From positions 1 to 57,696 of the forward strand of contig DXBM01000020.1 of NCBI GenBank assembly GCA_019116525.1: a stretch of 57,696 bases of DNA. The letters run 5' to 3'. Each line of letters starts with the position of its first letter. The stretch's first letter is position 1. Under the pieces are notes generated by a model. That model searched no databases. It worked only from the letters and a program-made list of their open reading frames with translations, and was not told where the DNA came from. The position numbers and the translations under genes were made by a program. This document shows positions 9,111 to 17,870 of the stretch, piece by piece. The stretch comes from Candidatus Olsenella pullistercoris. GTDB lineage: Bacteria > Actinomycetota > Coriobacteriia > Coriobacteriales > Atopobiaceae.

Positions 9111-9761
9111 GTGGAGACGGGCGACTGTGAGCTGCGGCAGGGTGAGGACGGGCTCGAGCTCGTCGGCAACGGCATGGTGCTGCGCGCCGACTTCATGCGC
9201 CTGCTGCCGCGCCTGCGTCCGGATCGGCTTGGCCGCGAGCTGCTCGTGCGCGCCGCGCGCGTGCGGGGCGTTGCGTCGCCCGCCGTCGTTGACGCCACCG
9301 CCGGGCTGGGGGAGGACTCGCTGCTCCTGGCTGCCGCCGGCTTTTCCGTCACGATGTTCGAGAAGGACCCGGTGATTGCGTCGCTCCTGCGCGACGCCCT
9401 TGAGCGCGCCTCAAACGAGCCGCAGCTCACAAAGGTCGTCTCGCGCATGAGGCTCGTTGAGGGAGACAGCGTTGTCGGCCTGCGCGAGCTGGGCTTTGCT
9501 CCTGACGTGGTGTTTCTCGACCCAATGTTTCCCGAGCGCACCAAGAGCGCCGCGGTGAAGAAGAAGTTCCAGCTGCTGCACCTGCTCGAGCGTCCCTGCG
9601 ACAACGAGCGCGAGCTGCTCGAGGCCGCGCTGGCGGCGCGCCCCCGCAAGGTGGTGGTCAAGCGCCCGCCCAAGGGGCCCGCGCTCGCGGGCGCCAGGCC
9701 GAGCCACTCGCTCGCTGGGAAGGCCGTTCGCTACGACGTCATCGTCCCGCCTCCCGCCTGA
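9111..9761 (+). CDS. rsmJ: RsmJ-like 16S rRNA guanine-N2 methyltransferase
   Basis: 216-residue class I SAM methyltransferase. [20 protein letters not shown] is the SAM-binding motif [20 protein letters not shown] is the family-specific block matching RsmJ (YhiQ), which methylates G1516 of 16S rRNA, and [15 protein letters not shown] lies near the C-terminus. It is somewhat shorter than the E. coli enzyme at the N-terminus. Three GTG codons are possible (9093, 9102, 9111); 9111 is best because GGAGG ends 8 bases before it. guaA starts 56 bp downstream on the same strand. Confidence 0.85.
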   Translation: METGDCELRQGEDGLELVGNGMVLRADFMRLLPRLRPDRLGRELLVRAARVRGVASPAVVDATAGLGEDSLLLAAAGFSVTMFEKDPVIASLLRDALERASNEPQLTKVVSRMRLVEGDSVVGLRELGFAPDVVFLDPMFPERTKSAAVKKKFQLLHLLERPCDNERELLEAALAARPRKVVVKRPPKGPALAGARPSHSLAGKAVRYDVIVPPPA

Positions 9762-9817
9762 TGCCCCTCGTCCCGGTACAATCAGGTCATCGAAAGCCCT
9801 CGTTCAAAGGAGCAGGC

Positions 9818-10804
9818 ATGGATCTCCCGAGCAAGCGTCCCGACGACATGGCGCGCATCACCACCCCCGAGCTCGCGCAGGCCTTCATCGAGGAGCAGGT
9901 CGAGGCGGTCCGCGCCCAGGTGGGCGACAAGAAGGTCCTTCTCGCCCTCTCCGGCGGCGTGGATTCCTCCGTGGTGGCGGCCCTGCTCATCAGGGCGATC
10001 GGCAAGCAGCTCATCTGCGTTCACGTGAACCACGGCCTCATGCGCGCCGGCGAGTCCGAGCAGGTCGTTGACGTGTTCAGGAACCAGATGGACGCCAACC
10101 TCGTCTACGTTGACGCCACCGACCGCTTCCTTGGCCTGCTCGAGGGCGTGGCCGAGCCCGAGCGCAAGCGCAAGATCATCGGCGCCGAGTTCATCCGCGT
10201 GTTCGAGGAGGAGGCGCGCAAGGTTGCCGGCGAGGTTGACTTCCTGGCCCAGGGCACCATCTATCCCGACATCGTTGAGTCCGACGGGGTCAAGGCCCAC
10301 CACAACGTGGGCGGCCTGCCCGACGACCTGCAGTTTGAGCTCGTGGAGCCGGTCCGTCTGCTCTACAAGGACGAGGTTCGCGTGGTGGGTCGCGCCCTTG
10401 GGCTGCCCGAGGGCATGGTGGAGCGTCAGCCGTTCCCCGGTCCGGGCCTGGGCGTGCGCTGCCTCGGCGCCATCACGCGCGACCGCCTGGAGGCGCTGCG
10501 CGCTGCCGACGCCATCCTGCGCGAGGAGTTCGACGCCGCCGGGCTTGTCGGCAAGGTGTGGCAGTACTTTGTCGTGGTGCCCGACATGCGCGCAACCGGC
10601 GTGCGCGACGGCCGCCGCGCCTATGACTGGCCCGCCGTCATCCGCGCCGTCAACACGGTCGACGCCATGACCGCCACGGTCCCCGAGCTCGACTGGGGCC
10701 TGCTCAAGCGCATCACCGACCGCATCCTCTCCGAGGTGCCGGGCATCTGCCGCGTGACGTACGACCTCACGCCCAAGCCCGTCGGCACCATCGAGTGGGA
10801 GTAG
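9818..10804 (+). CDS. guaA: GMP synthase ATP-pyrophosphatase subunit, no glutaminase domain
   Basis: 328-residue protein that converts XMP to GMP using ATP and ammonia. The PP-loop [16 protein letters not shown] is near residues 43-58. [31 protein letters not shown] and the C-terminal [17 protein letters not shown] dimer end are all clear GuaA signatures. The N-terminal class I glutamine amidotransferase domain of ordinary bacterial GuaA (about 200 residues) is absent, and the ATG at 9818 has a strong AAAGGAG, so this is a real start. A separate glutaminase subunit encoded elsewhere, or use of free ammonia, is implied. The next gene overlaps its stop codon. Confidence 0.93.
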   Translation: MDLPSKRPDDMARITTPELAQAFIEEQVEAVRAQVGDKKVLLALSGGVDSSVVAALLIRAIGKQLICVHVNHGLMRAGESEQVVDVFRNQMDANLVYVDATDRFLGLLEGVAEPERKRKIIGAEFIRVFEEEARKVAGEVDFLAQGTIYPDIVESDGVKAHHNVGGLPDDLQFELVEPVRLLYKDEVRVVGRALGLPEGMVERQPFPGPGLGVRCLGAITRDRLEALRAADAILREEFDAAGLVGKVWQYFVVVPDMRATGVRDGRRAYDWPAVIRAVNTVDAMTATVPELDWGLLKRITDRILSEVPGICRVTYDLTPKPVGTIEWE

Positions 10805-11415
10805 CGGGCAGCCCGCGCGACGTGCTGCGCGACCTTGCCGCTGCCGGCCGCTCGCTCGAGCGGGATGAGAGGACGCGCCACGCCGACAAGGGCGCCCACG
10901 ATCCCACGGCGACCCCGTATCGGGTGCTCGAGGGGCTTCTCGGCGGCCTGGGCCTTGACGAGGGGTCGCACCTGCTCGACGTGGGCTGCGGGGCCGGGCG
11001 GGTGCTCGCGTACTTCGTGAGCGCCGGGCTTCCGGGCCGCGTCACGGGCGTCGAGCTGGACGCTGGGCTCGCCGCCGAGGCGGCGGAGTGGTCGGCGCGC
11101 TACCCCAACGTGCGCGTGGTCGCGGGCAGCGCGCTCGACCTGCCGCTCGCGGGGTACACGCACGTCTATCTCTTCAACCCGTTCGACACGCCGGTGCTCG
11201 GGGCGTTCCTCGACCGGCTTGAGCGAGAGGCCGCTGCCCCCGTCACGCTCGTGCATATGTCGGACAACGGGGAGTGGCCGGCCTACCTTGGACGCGCTGG
11301 GTGGACGACGCTGCGCGAGGGCTCCTTCGAGCTTCCGGGGGAGGAGGACGACTGCCCGCAGCACTTCACGGTGCGGCGCTACGATCCGTCCGGACGTCAG
11401 CGAGGGCGCCGCTGA
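10795..11415 (+). CDS. Class I SAM-dependent methyltransferase
   Basis: About 206 residues. [15 protein letters not shown] is motif I and [11 protein letters not shown] the following acidic strand end, so it binds SAM; the substrate is unknown. [13 protein letters not shown] resembles motif IV of small-molecule or protein methyltransferases. The GTG at 10795 overlaps the guaA stop by 10 bases, which suggests translational coupling; a GTG at 10822 is an alternative, and neither has a strong ribosome site. The pairing with guaA has no obvious metabolic logic. Confidence 0.72.
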   Translation: MGVAGSPRDVLRDLAAAGRSLERDERTRHADKGAHDPTATPYRVLEGLLGGLGLDEGSHLLDVGCGAGRVLAYFVSAGLPGRVTGVELDAGLAAEAAEWSARYPNVRVVAGSALDLPLAGYTHVYLFNPFDTPVLGAFLDRLEREAAAPVTLVHMSDNGEWPAYLGRAGWTTLREGSFELPGEEDDCPQHFTVRRYDPSGRQRGRR

Positions 11416-11490
11416 GCGAAGGCGTGCCGCATGCGGCGCCCTGGGCTGCCGGTCGCCGCCCCCGCCACTGTCCCGCTCAGCCTCGAGTGT

Positions 11491-11518
11491 TATAATCCCA
11501 CGTATGGAAACGTTTCCA
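11491..11518 (+). promoter_or_regulatory. -10 box and LacI-type operator before GH13 gene
   Basis: TATAAT at 11491-11496 is followed by the perfect palindrome TGGAAACGTTTCCA at 11505-11518, 28 bp before the start codon. The palindrome fits LacI/GalR-family operators with a central CG. Its place on the downstream side of the -10 suggests repression, probably by a sugar-responsive regulator encoded outside the window. Confidence 0.75.
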
Positions 11519-11546
11519 ATCAGGGGAGCGAGAACAGGGGGAGCCC

Positions 11547-13109
11547 ATGAGCGCATGGCTTGACGACGCGGTCTTCTACGAGATCTATCCGCAGAGCTTC
11601 AATGACTCCAACGCTGACGGCATCGGCGACCTGCCCGGCGTCATCGAGAAGCTCGACTACGTGCTCGAGCTGGGGTGCAACGCCCTGTGGCTCAACCCCT
11701 GCTTCGTCTCGCCCTTCGGCGACGCGGGATACGACGTGGCAGATTACTGCATGGTCGCCCCGCGCTACGGCACCAACGCCGACCTCGAGCGACTCTTCGC
11801 CGAGGCGCACGCTCGCGGCATGCACGTCCTTCTCGACCTGGTGCCGGGCCACACCTCCATCGAGCATCCCTGGTTCAAGGAGTCCTGCCGCGCCGAGCCC
11901 AACGAGTTCTCGGGCCGCTACGTCTGGACCGACGACGTCTGGACCCCAGTGGGTGACGTCCCGGGCGTGAACGGCGTCCTGCGCGGCATCTCCGAGCGCA
12001 ACGGCGCGGTGGCGGTGAACTTCTTCGCGTTTCAGCCGGCTCTCAACTACGGCTTCTATCACGTGACGGAGCCCTGGCAGAGCGCCATGGACTCCCCGAA
12101 GGCGCTTGCCACGCGGCAGGCGATGAAGGACGTGATGGCGTTCTGGCTCGAGCGCGGGTGCGACGGCTTTCGCGTGGACATGGCCGGCTCGCTCGTGAAG
12201 GACGATCCCGAGCAGGAGGGGACGATCGCCCTCTGGCAGGACATGCGCGCGTTCCTGGACGAGCGCTACCCCAACGCCGTGCTCATCTCCGAGTGGGGCG
12301 AGCCCGACAAGACCATCCGCGCGGGCTTCCACATGGACTTCCTGCTGCAGTTTGGCACGTCGCACTACATGGACCTCTTCCGCTGCGAGCACCCGTGGTT
12401 CGCGCGAGAGGGCGCGGGCGACGCGAGCGAGTTCGTTGCCACGTACCGTCGCAACATGGAGCTCACCGACGGGCGCGGCCTCATGTGCATCCCCTCGGGC
12501 AACCACGACATGGACCGCATGCGCAAGTTCCTGGACCCCGAGGAGATGAAGCTCGCGTTTGCCTTCATCATGTCCATGCCGGGGTGCCCCTTCGTCTATG
12601 CGGGCGACGAGATCGGCATGCGCCACCTCGACGTGACCTCCGTCGAGGGCGGCTACCAGCGCACCGGCGCCCGCTCGCCGATGCAGTGGGACGCCGCGGC
12701 GCCCAACTTCGGCTTCTCCGACGCGCCGGCCGAGAAGCTCTATGTCCGCCAGGACGGTGCCGAGGACGCGCCGAGCGTGGCGGCGGAGATGGCCGACGAG
12801 TCGTCGCTCTGGAGCGAGGTGCGCCGCCTGATCGCGCTGCGCCGCTCCACCCCCGCCCTGGGCGTGAACGCCGCGGTTGAGTTTGTCTACTGCGAGAAGA
12901 ACGCGTATCCGCTCGCCTACCTGCGCTCCGTTCGCGAGGAGGGTGGTCAGCGCGTGCTGGTGGCCCTCAACCCGGCGCAGCGTCCGGCTGAGGTTGCCTG
13001 CGACGGGCGCGCGGCGCGCACGCTCTACTCCCTCGGTGAGGCTGCCGAGCTCGCCAGCGGCACACTGAGGGTCCCCGCCTGCTCCGCGACCTTCATCGAG
13101 CTCGCCTAG
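11547..13109 (+). CDS. GH13 alpha-glucosidase/amylase-type glycosidase
   Basis: 520-residue cytosolic glycoside hydrolase of family 13 with no signal peptide. The (beta/alpha)8 barrel is recognised by FYEIYPQSFNDSNADGIGDLPG (10-31), LLDLVPGHTS (95-104), GFRVDMAG with nucleophile Asp211, LISEWGEP with acid/base Glu249, and SGNHDMDR with Asp321. A short beta-sandwich domain ends the protein. The NADGIGDL region is typical of oligosaccharide-acting members (oligo-1,6-glucosidase, trehalulose or trehalose synthase-like), so the exact bond is undecided. The ATG at 11547 follows AGGGGGAG. Expression is likely sugar-controlled through the operator upstream, and a stable hairpin follows the stop. Confidence 0.88.
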   Translation: MSAWLDDAVFYEIYPQSFNDSNADGIGDLPGVIEKLDYVLELGCNALWLNPCFVSPFGDAGYDVADYCMVAPRYGTNADLERLFAEAHARGMHVLLDLVPGHTSIEHPWFKESCRAEPNEFSGRYVWTDDVWTPVGDVPGVNGVLRGISERNGAVAVNFFAFQPALNYGFYHVTEPWQSAMDSPKALATRQAMKDVMAFWLERGCDGFRVDMAGSLVKDDPEQEGTIALWQDMRAFLDERYPNAVLISEWGEPDKTIRAGFHMDFLLQFGTSHYMDLFRCEHPWFAREGAGDASEFVATYRRNMELTDGRGLMCIPSGNHDMDRMRKFLDPEEMKLAFAFIMSMPGCPFVYAGDEIGMRHLDVTSVEGGYQRTGARSPMQWDAAAPNFGFSDAPAEKLYVRQDGAEDAPSVAAEMADESSLWSEVRRLIALRRSTPALGVNAAVEFVYCEKNAYPLAYLRSVREEGGQRVLVALNPAQRPAEVACDGRAARTLYSLGEAAELASGTLRVPACSATFIELA

Positions 13110-13114
13110 CAATT

Positions 13115-13147
13115 GGGGGCGCGGCATCTCTCTGAGGCCGCGCCCCC
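13115..13147 (+). terminator. GC hairpin after GH13 gene
   Basis: GGGGGCGCGGC pairs with GGCCGCGCCCCC across a short loop beginning 5 bp after the stop codon. There is no T-run, so termination efficiency is uncertain. The remaining 130 bp before the next gene show nothing else. Confidence 0.65.
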
Positions 13148-13278
13148 ACATTCGCTCACGCTATGCGACTGACGCATAGCGGCATGTCGAGAAGGACGCG
13201 GACGCCCCCTGCCCGTCCGGCCACAATGGCCTCAAGCGTACCCTTGGAGCCGCGCGAGCGGCGGAAGGCGAGGAGGCC

Positions 13279-14142
13279 ATGGAGTTCAAGACCCTGTCCA
13301 ACGGCGTGCAGATGCCGATGCTCGGCTACGGCGTGTTCCAGATTGACGACGCCACCACCGAGCGCTGCGTGGAGGACGCCATCGCGAGCGGCTACCGCAT
13401 GATCGACACCGCGCAGGCCTACGGCAACGAGCGCGGGGTCGGCGCCGGCATCAAGGCGAGCGGCGTCGCGCGCGACGAGCTCTTCGTCGTGAGCAAGGTG
13501 TGGGTCTCCAACTATGGCGAGGGAAAGACCTACGACTCCATCAGGCGCTCGCTCGACCTGCTCGACACCGGCCACATCGACCTCATGCTGCTCCACCAGG
13601 CGTACAACGACTACCACGCCGCCTGGCGCGACATGGAGCGCGCCTATGCCGACGGCCTCGTGCGCGCCATCGGCGTCTCCAACTTCGACCCCACGCGCCT
13701 GCTCGACCTCTGCACCTTCGCCGAGGTGGCGCCGATGGTGAACCAGGTGGAGACGCACGTGTTCTGGCAGCAGCACTACGCGCACGAGAACATGGAGAAC
13801 CTCGGCGTGGCCCACATGGCGTGGGGGCCGTTCGCCGAGGGCGCCAACAACTTCTTCCAGAACCCGCTGCTCGCCGAGATTGGCGCGGCGCACGGCAAGT
13901 CCGTCGGTCAGATTGCCCTTCGCTACCTGCTTGACCTGGGCGTCATTGTGATTCCCAAGACCACGCACAAGGAGCGCATGGACGAGAACCTTAGCGTGTT
14001 CGACTTTGACCTCACGGACGACGAGAAGAGCAGGATCGCCGAGCTCGACCTCGACCGCTCCATCTGCTACGACCACCGTGACGTCCAGCTCATCGGCGGC
14101 CTCCTGCAGTTTGTGAAGGGCCAGATCGAGTCTGGCGCCTAG
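13279..14142 (+). CDS. Aldo/keto reductase (AKR5-like)
   Basis: 287-residue NADPH-dependent oxidoreductase of the (beta/alpha)8 AKR family. The catalytic tetrad is Asp43 and Tyr48 (in IDTAQAYGNE), Lys73 (VSKVW) and His106 (LLHQ). AIGVSNF and VIPKTTHKERMDENL give the cofactor-binding end. This resembles 2,5-diketo-gluconate reductase/glyoxal reductase-type enzymes with broad carbonyl substrates. The ATG at 13279 has GGCGAGGAGG upstream. A GC hairpin follows at 14169-14203. A second enzyme of this type lies at 37036. Confidence 0.9.
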   Translation: MEFKTLSNGVQMPMLGYGVFQIDDATTERCVEDAIASGYRMIDTAQAYGNERGVGAGIKASGVARDELFVVSKVWVSNYGEGKTYDSIRRSLDLLDTGHIDLMLLHQAYNDYHAAWRDMERAYADGLVRAIGVSNFDPTRLLDLCTFAEVAPMVNQVETHVFWQQHYAHENMENLGVAHMAWGPFAEGANNFFQNPLLAEIGAAHGKSVGQIALRYLLDLGVIVIPKTTHKERMDENLSVFDFDLTDDEKSRIAELDLDRSICYDHRDVQLIGGLLQFVKGQIESGA

Positions 14143-14168
14143 GGCAGAAAAAGTAGGGGGGACGACCA

Positions 14169-14203
14169 GTACGGCCCGCTTGCGAGATGCGAGCGGGCCG
14201 TAC
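14169..14203. terminator. 12-bp-stem hairpin after aldo/keto reductase gene
   Basis: GTACGGCCCGCT (14169-14180) and AGCGGGCCGTAC (14192-14203) form a perfect stem with an 11-base loop, 26 bp after the stop codon. It is a likely transcription barrier. Confidence 0.75.
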
Positions 14204-14270
14204 GTATCATCACCCCTCCCACAACAAAATGTCGGGAGCCGACGTCGCCGCTCCCCGCCGCGGGGAAACT

Positions 14271-14331
14271 GTTCGCGGGAACGAACAGGATCGCGAGGAG
14301 CTTTCGTGCCATAGTGTTCGGCGGACCGAAC
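14271..14331. promoter_or_regulatory. Two GTTCG-N6-CGAAC palindromes before LuxR gene
   Basis: GTTCGCGGGAACGAAC (14271-14286) and GTTCGGCGGACCGAAC (14316-14331) are two copies of one palindromic pattern, 45 bp centre to centre, ending 42 bp before the chosen start of the LuxR-type gene. Probably regulator binding sites, perhaps for autoregulation. Confidence 0.6.
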
Positions 14332-14372
14332 GGTCCGGAAGGACGTGCGCGGGACGGAGCGGGGGCCCGAAC

Positions 14373-15575
14373 GTGAAGTACATGACCGCGAGAGAGACCG
14401 CGCAGCGCTGGGGCGTGACCGAGCGCCTGGTGCAGCGCCTTTGCGCCGAGGGGCGCGTTGAGGGCGCGGCCAAGTTCGGGGGCTCGTGGGGCGTTCCCGT
14501 GAGCGCGCGCAAGCCCGAGGACCCGCGCCGGACCTCTGACGGAGACCCCTCGCCTGTCTGGACGCGCCCGCTGCCCGCGGACCACGCCAACCTCATGCCG
14601 CTCATGAACACCCCCTTCGCGCCGGGGCACGCCCTTGAGTTCGTTGAGTCCCTGCCGGAGGGCCCGCGCGCAGACATCGCCCGGGCCGAGTACGCCTACT
14701 TCAGCGGCCGGGCCGAGGAGGCGGCCGCCCTTGCCGGCGCGCACCTCGCGAGCGATGACCTCGACATCCGTCTCTCCGCGTGTCTCATCTGCGCTTACGC
14801 GAACCTTCCGCTCGGGCGCATCGGGCACGCCCGCCATGCGCTCGACTCCGCTCGCGGGGCGCTCGAGCAGGCGTCGCTCAAGGACCCGAGGTTCCGCGCC
14901 GTCGAGAACTTCATCGCGCAGGCGGCGAGCGTGCTCCTGCACCTCCCCATGCCGCCGGACGCGTCGGGTGCGGAGGACGTGCTGCCGCTGCTGCCCGCAG
15001 GGCTGCGCGCGTTCGCGCTCTACGTGATCGCGCACGCCATGTACCTCTCGGGCGACTACGCACGCAGCCTCGGCGTCGCGGAGACGACGCTCATGGTCAT
15101 GGACGAGGTCTATCCCATTCCTTGCATCTACCTGCACCTCGTTGCCGTGATGGACCTCATGAGCCTGCGCAGGGCGGACGAGGCCCGCGCGCACCTTCTC
15201 GCCGCATGGGAGCTCGCGCGCCCCGATGACCTCATCGAGGGGTTCGGGGAGCACCACGGGCTTCTCGGCGGCATGCTCGAAGCTGTCATCAAGCCCGCGT
15301 GGCCCGAGGATTTCAGGCGCATCATTGCCATCACGTACCGGTTCTCTGCCGGCTGGCGTCGCGTGCACAACCCCGCGACGGGCGATGACGTTGCTGACAA
15401 CCTCACCACCACGGAGTTCGCGGCCTCCATGCTTGCCGCCCGAGGCTGGACGAACGCGGAGATCGCCGAGCACATGGGCGTCTCGGCCAACACCGTGAAG
15501 AGCTACATCTCGTCCTCGCTGCGCAAGCTGGGCGTGACGCGTCGTCAGGATCTGAAGAGGTTCATGCTGTCATAG
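14373..15575 (+). CDS. LuxR-family transcriptional regulator with N-terminal HTH
   Basis: 400-residue regulator. Residues 1-40 (MTARETAQRWGVTERLVQRLC) form an excisionase/MerR-like helix-turn-helix. The middle 270 residues are alpha-helical and TPR-like. The C-terminus (AARGWTNAEIAEHMGVSANTVKSYISSSLRKLGV) is a LuxR/GerE DNA-binding domain. This two-HTH layout is common in Coriobacteriia and has no receiver domain, so the signal is unknown. The GTG at 14373 is preferred to an in-frame start 186 bp upstream because that extension is low-complexity and would cover the palindromic sites. No obvious target beside it except the secreted-protein genes downstream. Confidence 0.85.
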   Translation: MKYMTARETAQRWGVTERLVQRLCAEGRVEGAAKFGGSWGVPVSARKPEDPRRTSDGDPSPVWTRPLPADHANLMPLMNTPFAPGHALEFVESLPEGPRADIARAEYAYFSGRAEEAAALAGAHLASDDLDIRLSACLICAYANLPLGRIGHARHALDSARGALEQASLKDPRFRAVENFIAQAASVLLHLPMPPDASGAEDVLPLLPAGLRAFALYVIAHAMYLSGDYARSLGVAETTLMVMDEVYPIPCIYLHLVAVMDLMSLRRADEARAHLLAAWELARPDDLIEGFGEHHGLLGGMLEAVIKPAWPEDFRRIIAITYRFSAGWRRVHNPATGDDVADNLTTTEFAASMLAARGWTNAEIAEHMGVSANTVKSYISSSLRKLGVTRRQDLKRFMLS

Positions 15576-15737
15576 ACAGTGGCGCCCGCCCTGTCATCAC
15601 CCGATTTCACCCGAAAAACAGGTGATGTCTGCCTCTCATTTTCTTGCCGAGCCGTTGATGCCGGCGCCGGCCCCGCCTTCGAGAGCGTCTTTCGGGGCGG
15701 CGCCTCCGCGCCCTGTGGGACGGTCGCCCGAGAAGGA

Positions 15738-15785
15738 GCCTGTCCCCTTTTCTCTGAGAGAAAAAGCACGTCCCCAATTGTCTGA
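15738..15785. repeat. Single arm of family A repeat
   Basis: CCTGTCCCCTTTTCTCTGAG followed by AGAAAAAGCACGTCCCCAAT resembles one arm of the inverted repeats at 4976 and 23351. The 326-bp gap (15576-15901) otherwise has no recognisable gene; an AAGGGAGG lies at 15843-15850. Confidence 0.6.
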
Positions 15786-15901
15786 ATACCCATTTTTTAA
15801 GCCCGACGGGTGATGGCAAAAAGGCTCCTTCAAGCAAAACTTAAGGGAGGAACTGCCACGTCATGCCGCAACGGCCTGCCGAGAAGGAGAGAGTGAGGCG
15901 T

Positions 15902-17773
15902 ATGAAGAGGAGATTTCTAGCGCTTGTTGCGTCAACGGTCGCCCTTGTGGCGATGCTGCCCGCGGTGGCACACGCGGACGGTGTGACCGAGCTGCGCATC
16001 CTTGGGCAAGACCTGCTTCAGACGCCGATCATCAGCTGCGGCTCGGGCACGGCTTCCTATGAAGCGGCAACCAACACGCTCACGCTCGAGAACGCGACGA
16101 TAGACGCCGATGGCGGCAACGGCATCAGGTTCACCGGGTCGCTCACCATCCACCTGGTCGGCGAAAACAAGATTGAGGCGGATCAGCGCGGCATCTACGG
16201 CAACGGCGTCGAAGGGGAAACCGTCCTGCTGACCGGTGACGCCGGGGCGTCGCTCACCATCGTCTCGGGCGACGAGGGCGTGCAGGTCGACGACAGCACG
16301 TCCCCGTCAGAGCTCGAGATCAGCGGCGTGACCCTCGACGTGACCTCGGGCGCTCGCTCGGCCCTCGTGCTCGAGGGCCTCTCCCTTGAGGTCACGGGCG
16401 GAGCCGAGGCGAGCCTCGTCACGAGCTCTCAGAGCAGCGCCCTGAGGACGGACGCTGACGTTGCCATTGCGGACGGGAGCAGCGTGGCCCTTGAGGGCGC
16501 GGGCAGCTACGGCGCGCTCGTGGGCGGCGAGCTTGCCGTCGAGGGCGCGAGCCTCACCGCCAAGAGCTCCTCGACGGCGCTGTGGGCCAAGGGCAACATC
16601 ACCATTGAGGACGCCACCGTCTCCGCCTCGTCCTCCGGCAACGCCCTCCGCACCGACAAGACCCTTGCGGTCTCGGGTGACTCTGCCGTCACGGCGCAGG
16701 GAGGCGTGTTCGGCGAGACGGGCGTCACGGTCTCCCCGCTGGCCGGCGAGCGCGTTGACGTTTGGGCGGGCGCTTCCGAGGACGAGGCCGCGCACTACGC
16801 GAGCTCCGACGGGACCCTGCGCTCCCCGTTCTCCTCGGACGCAACGCTGAACAGCTACGGCGGCCTGAGCGCCAACTCCTACGTGCGCATCGTGCGCCAC
16901 GAGCACTCCGGCGCCCCCGCCACCTGCACGCAGCGCGCGGTCTGCGAGTACTGCGGCGATACGTACGGCACGCTCGACCTCTCCAACCATGTCTGGGGCG
17001 ACCCCGTGTTCCGTTGGTACGAGGGGGGTAAGGTGTGCGCGGTCGCCTTCCCGTGCGAGATGGACCCCTCTCACGTCAGCCTGATGGACGCGAGCGTGAG
17101 CTCGGCCGCGGGCAAGGCCCCCACGTGCACCGAGGCCGGCACCACGGTCTACACTGCCACGGTGAGCTTCGGCGGCTCTGACTACTCTGCCACCACTGAG
17201 ACCGCCGACGTTGCCGCCCTTGGTCACAAGACCGAGCTCGTGGGCGCTCGCGACGCCACGGCCCTGGCCGAGGGCTACACGGGCGACCTCGTCTGCACCG
17301 TGTGCGGCACGACGGTCAAGACGGGCGAGACCATCGCCCGCCTGCCCATGGGGACCGAGGTCATGTACCGCCTCTACAACCCCAACTCCGGTGAGCACTT
17401 CTACACGTCGAGCCTCGTGGAGCGCGAGGTCCTGGTCACGGTGGGCTGGAGGGACGAGGGCGTGGGCTGGGTGGCCCCCACCGAGGGAGACCCGGTATAC
17501 CGCCTCTACAACCCCAACGCCGGCGACCACCACTACACGATGAGCGCCCATGAGCGCGACGTCCTCGTGGAGGCCGGCTGGACCGACGAGGGCGTTGGCT
17601 GGTACTCAGCAAACGAGAAGGACGTGACGGCGCTCCCCGTCTACCGGCAGTACAACCCCAATGCAGCCACCGGCACGCACAACTACACCCTGAGCAAGGA
17701 CGAGAACGACATGCTGGTCGACGCCGGGTGGAACGCCGAGGGCATCGCGTGGTACGCCGTGGAGCCCCTCTAG
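15902..17773 (+). CDS. Secreted surface protein with DUF5648 repeats
   Basis: 623 residues. A signal peptide (MKRRFLALVAS to AHA, about 1-24) is followed by a region of repeated short beta-strands rich in Ala/Ser/Gly (about 30-300) resembling a right-handed beta-helix or carbohydrate-binding domain. Next come one copy of a CxxC-containing HVWGDPVFRWYEGGKVC-type module (about 335-475) and three DUF5648 repeats (RLYNPNSGEHFYT, RLYNPNAGDHHYT, RQYNPNAATGTHNYT; about 490-623). There is no LPXTG anchor, so it is released or held by its repeats. ATG 15902 starts directly on the positively charged signal peptide; an ATG at 15863 with a GGGAGG site is the alternative. It lies 97 bp before a larger relative. 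Confidence 0.8.
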   Translation: MKRRFLALVASTVALVAMLPAVAHADGVTELRILGQDLLQTPIISCGSGTASYEAATNTLTLENATIDADGGNGIRFTGSLTIHLVGENKIEADQRGIYGNGVEGETVLLTGDAGASLTIVSGDEGVQVDDSTSPSELEISGVTLDVTSGARSALVLEGLSLEVTGGAEASLVTSSQSSALRTDADVAIADGSSVALEGAGSYGALVGGELAVEGASLTAKSSSTALWAKGNITIEDATVSASSSGNALRTDKTLAVSGDSAVTAQGGVFGETGVTVSPLAGERVDVWAGASEDEAAHYASSDGTLRSPFSSDATLNSYGGLSANSYVRIVRHEHSGAPATCTQRAVCEYCGDTYGTLDLSNHVWGDPVFRWYEGGKVCAVAFPCEMDPSHVSLMDASVSSAAGKAPTCTEAGTTVYTATVSFGGSDYSATTETADVAALGHKTELVGARDATALAEGYTGDLVCTVCGTTVKTGETIARLPMGTEVMYRLYNPNSGEHFYTSSLVEREVLVTVGWRDEGVGWVAPTEGDPVYRLYNPNAGDHHYTMSAHERDVLVEAGWTDEGVGWYSANEKDVTALPVYRQYNPNAATGTHNYTLSKDENDMLVDAGWNAEGIAWYAVEPL

Positions 17774-17870
17774 GGTCCGGCACGCCAACGAACGCAGAGA
17801 GCCCTGTCCGCGAACCGCGTGCCGTCCAGGGCGACGGCGCGCGGGGCAGACTCAGACCTAGGAGGATGAC

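Noticed and set aside
14187-14372. N-terminal extension of the LuxR regulator
   Set aside because: The in-frame extension has no domain, overlaps the hairpin and palindromes, and the GTG at 14373 directly precedes the HTH.
15576-15901. Riboswitch before the secreted-protein gene
   Set aside because: The leader has short stems and a repeat arm, but no conserved riboswitch core could be recognised.
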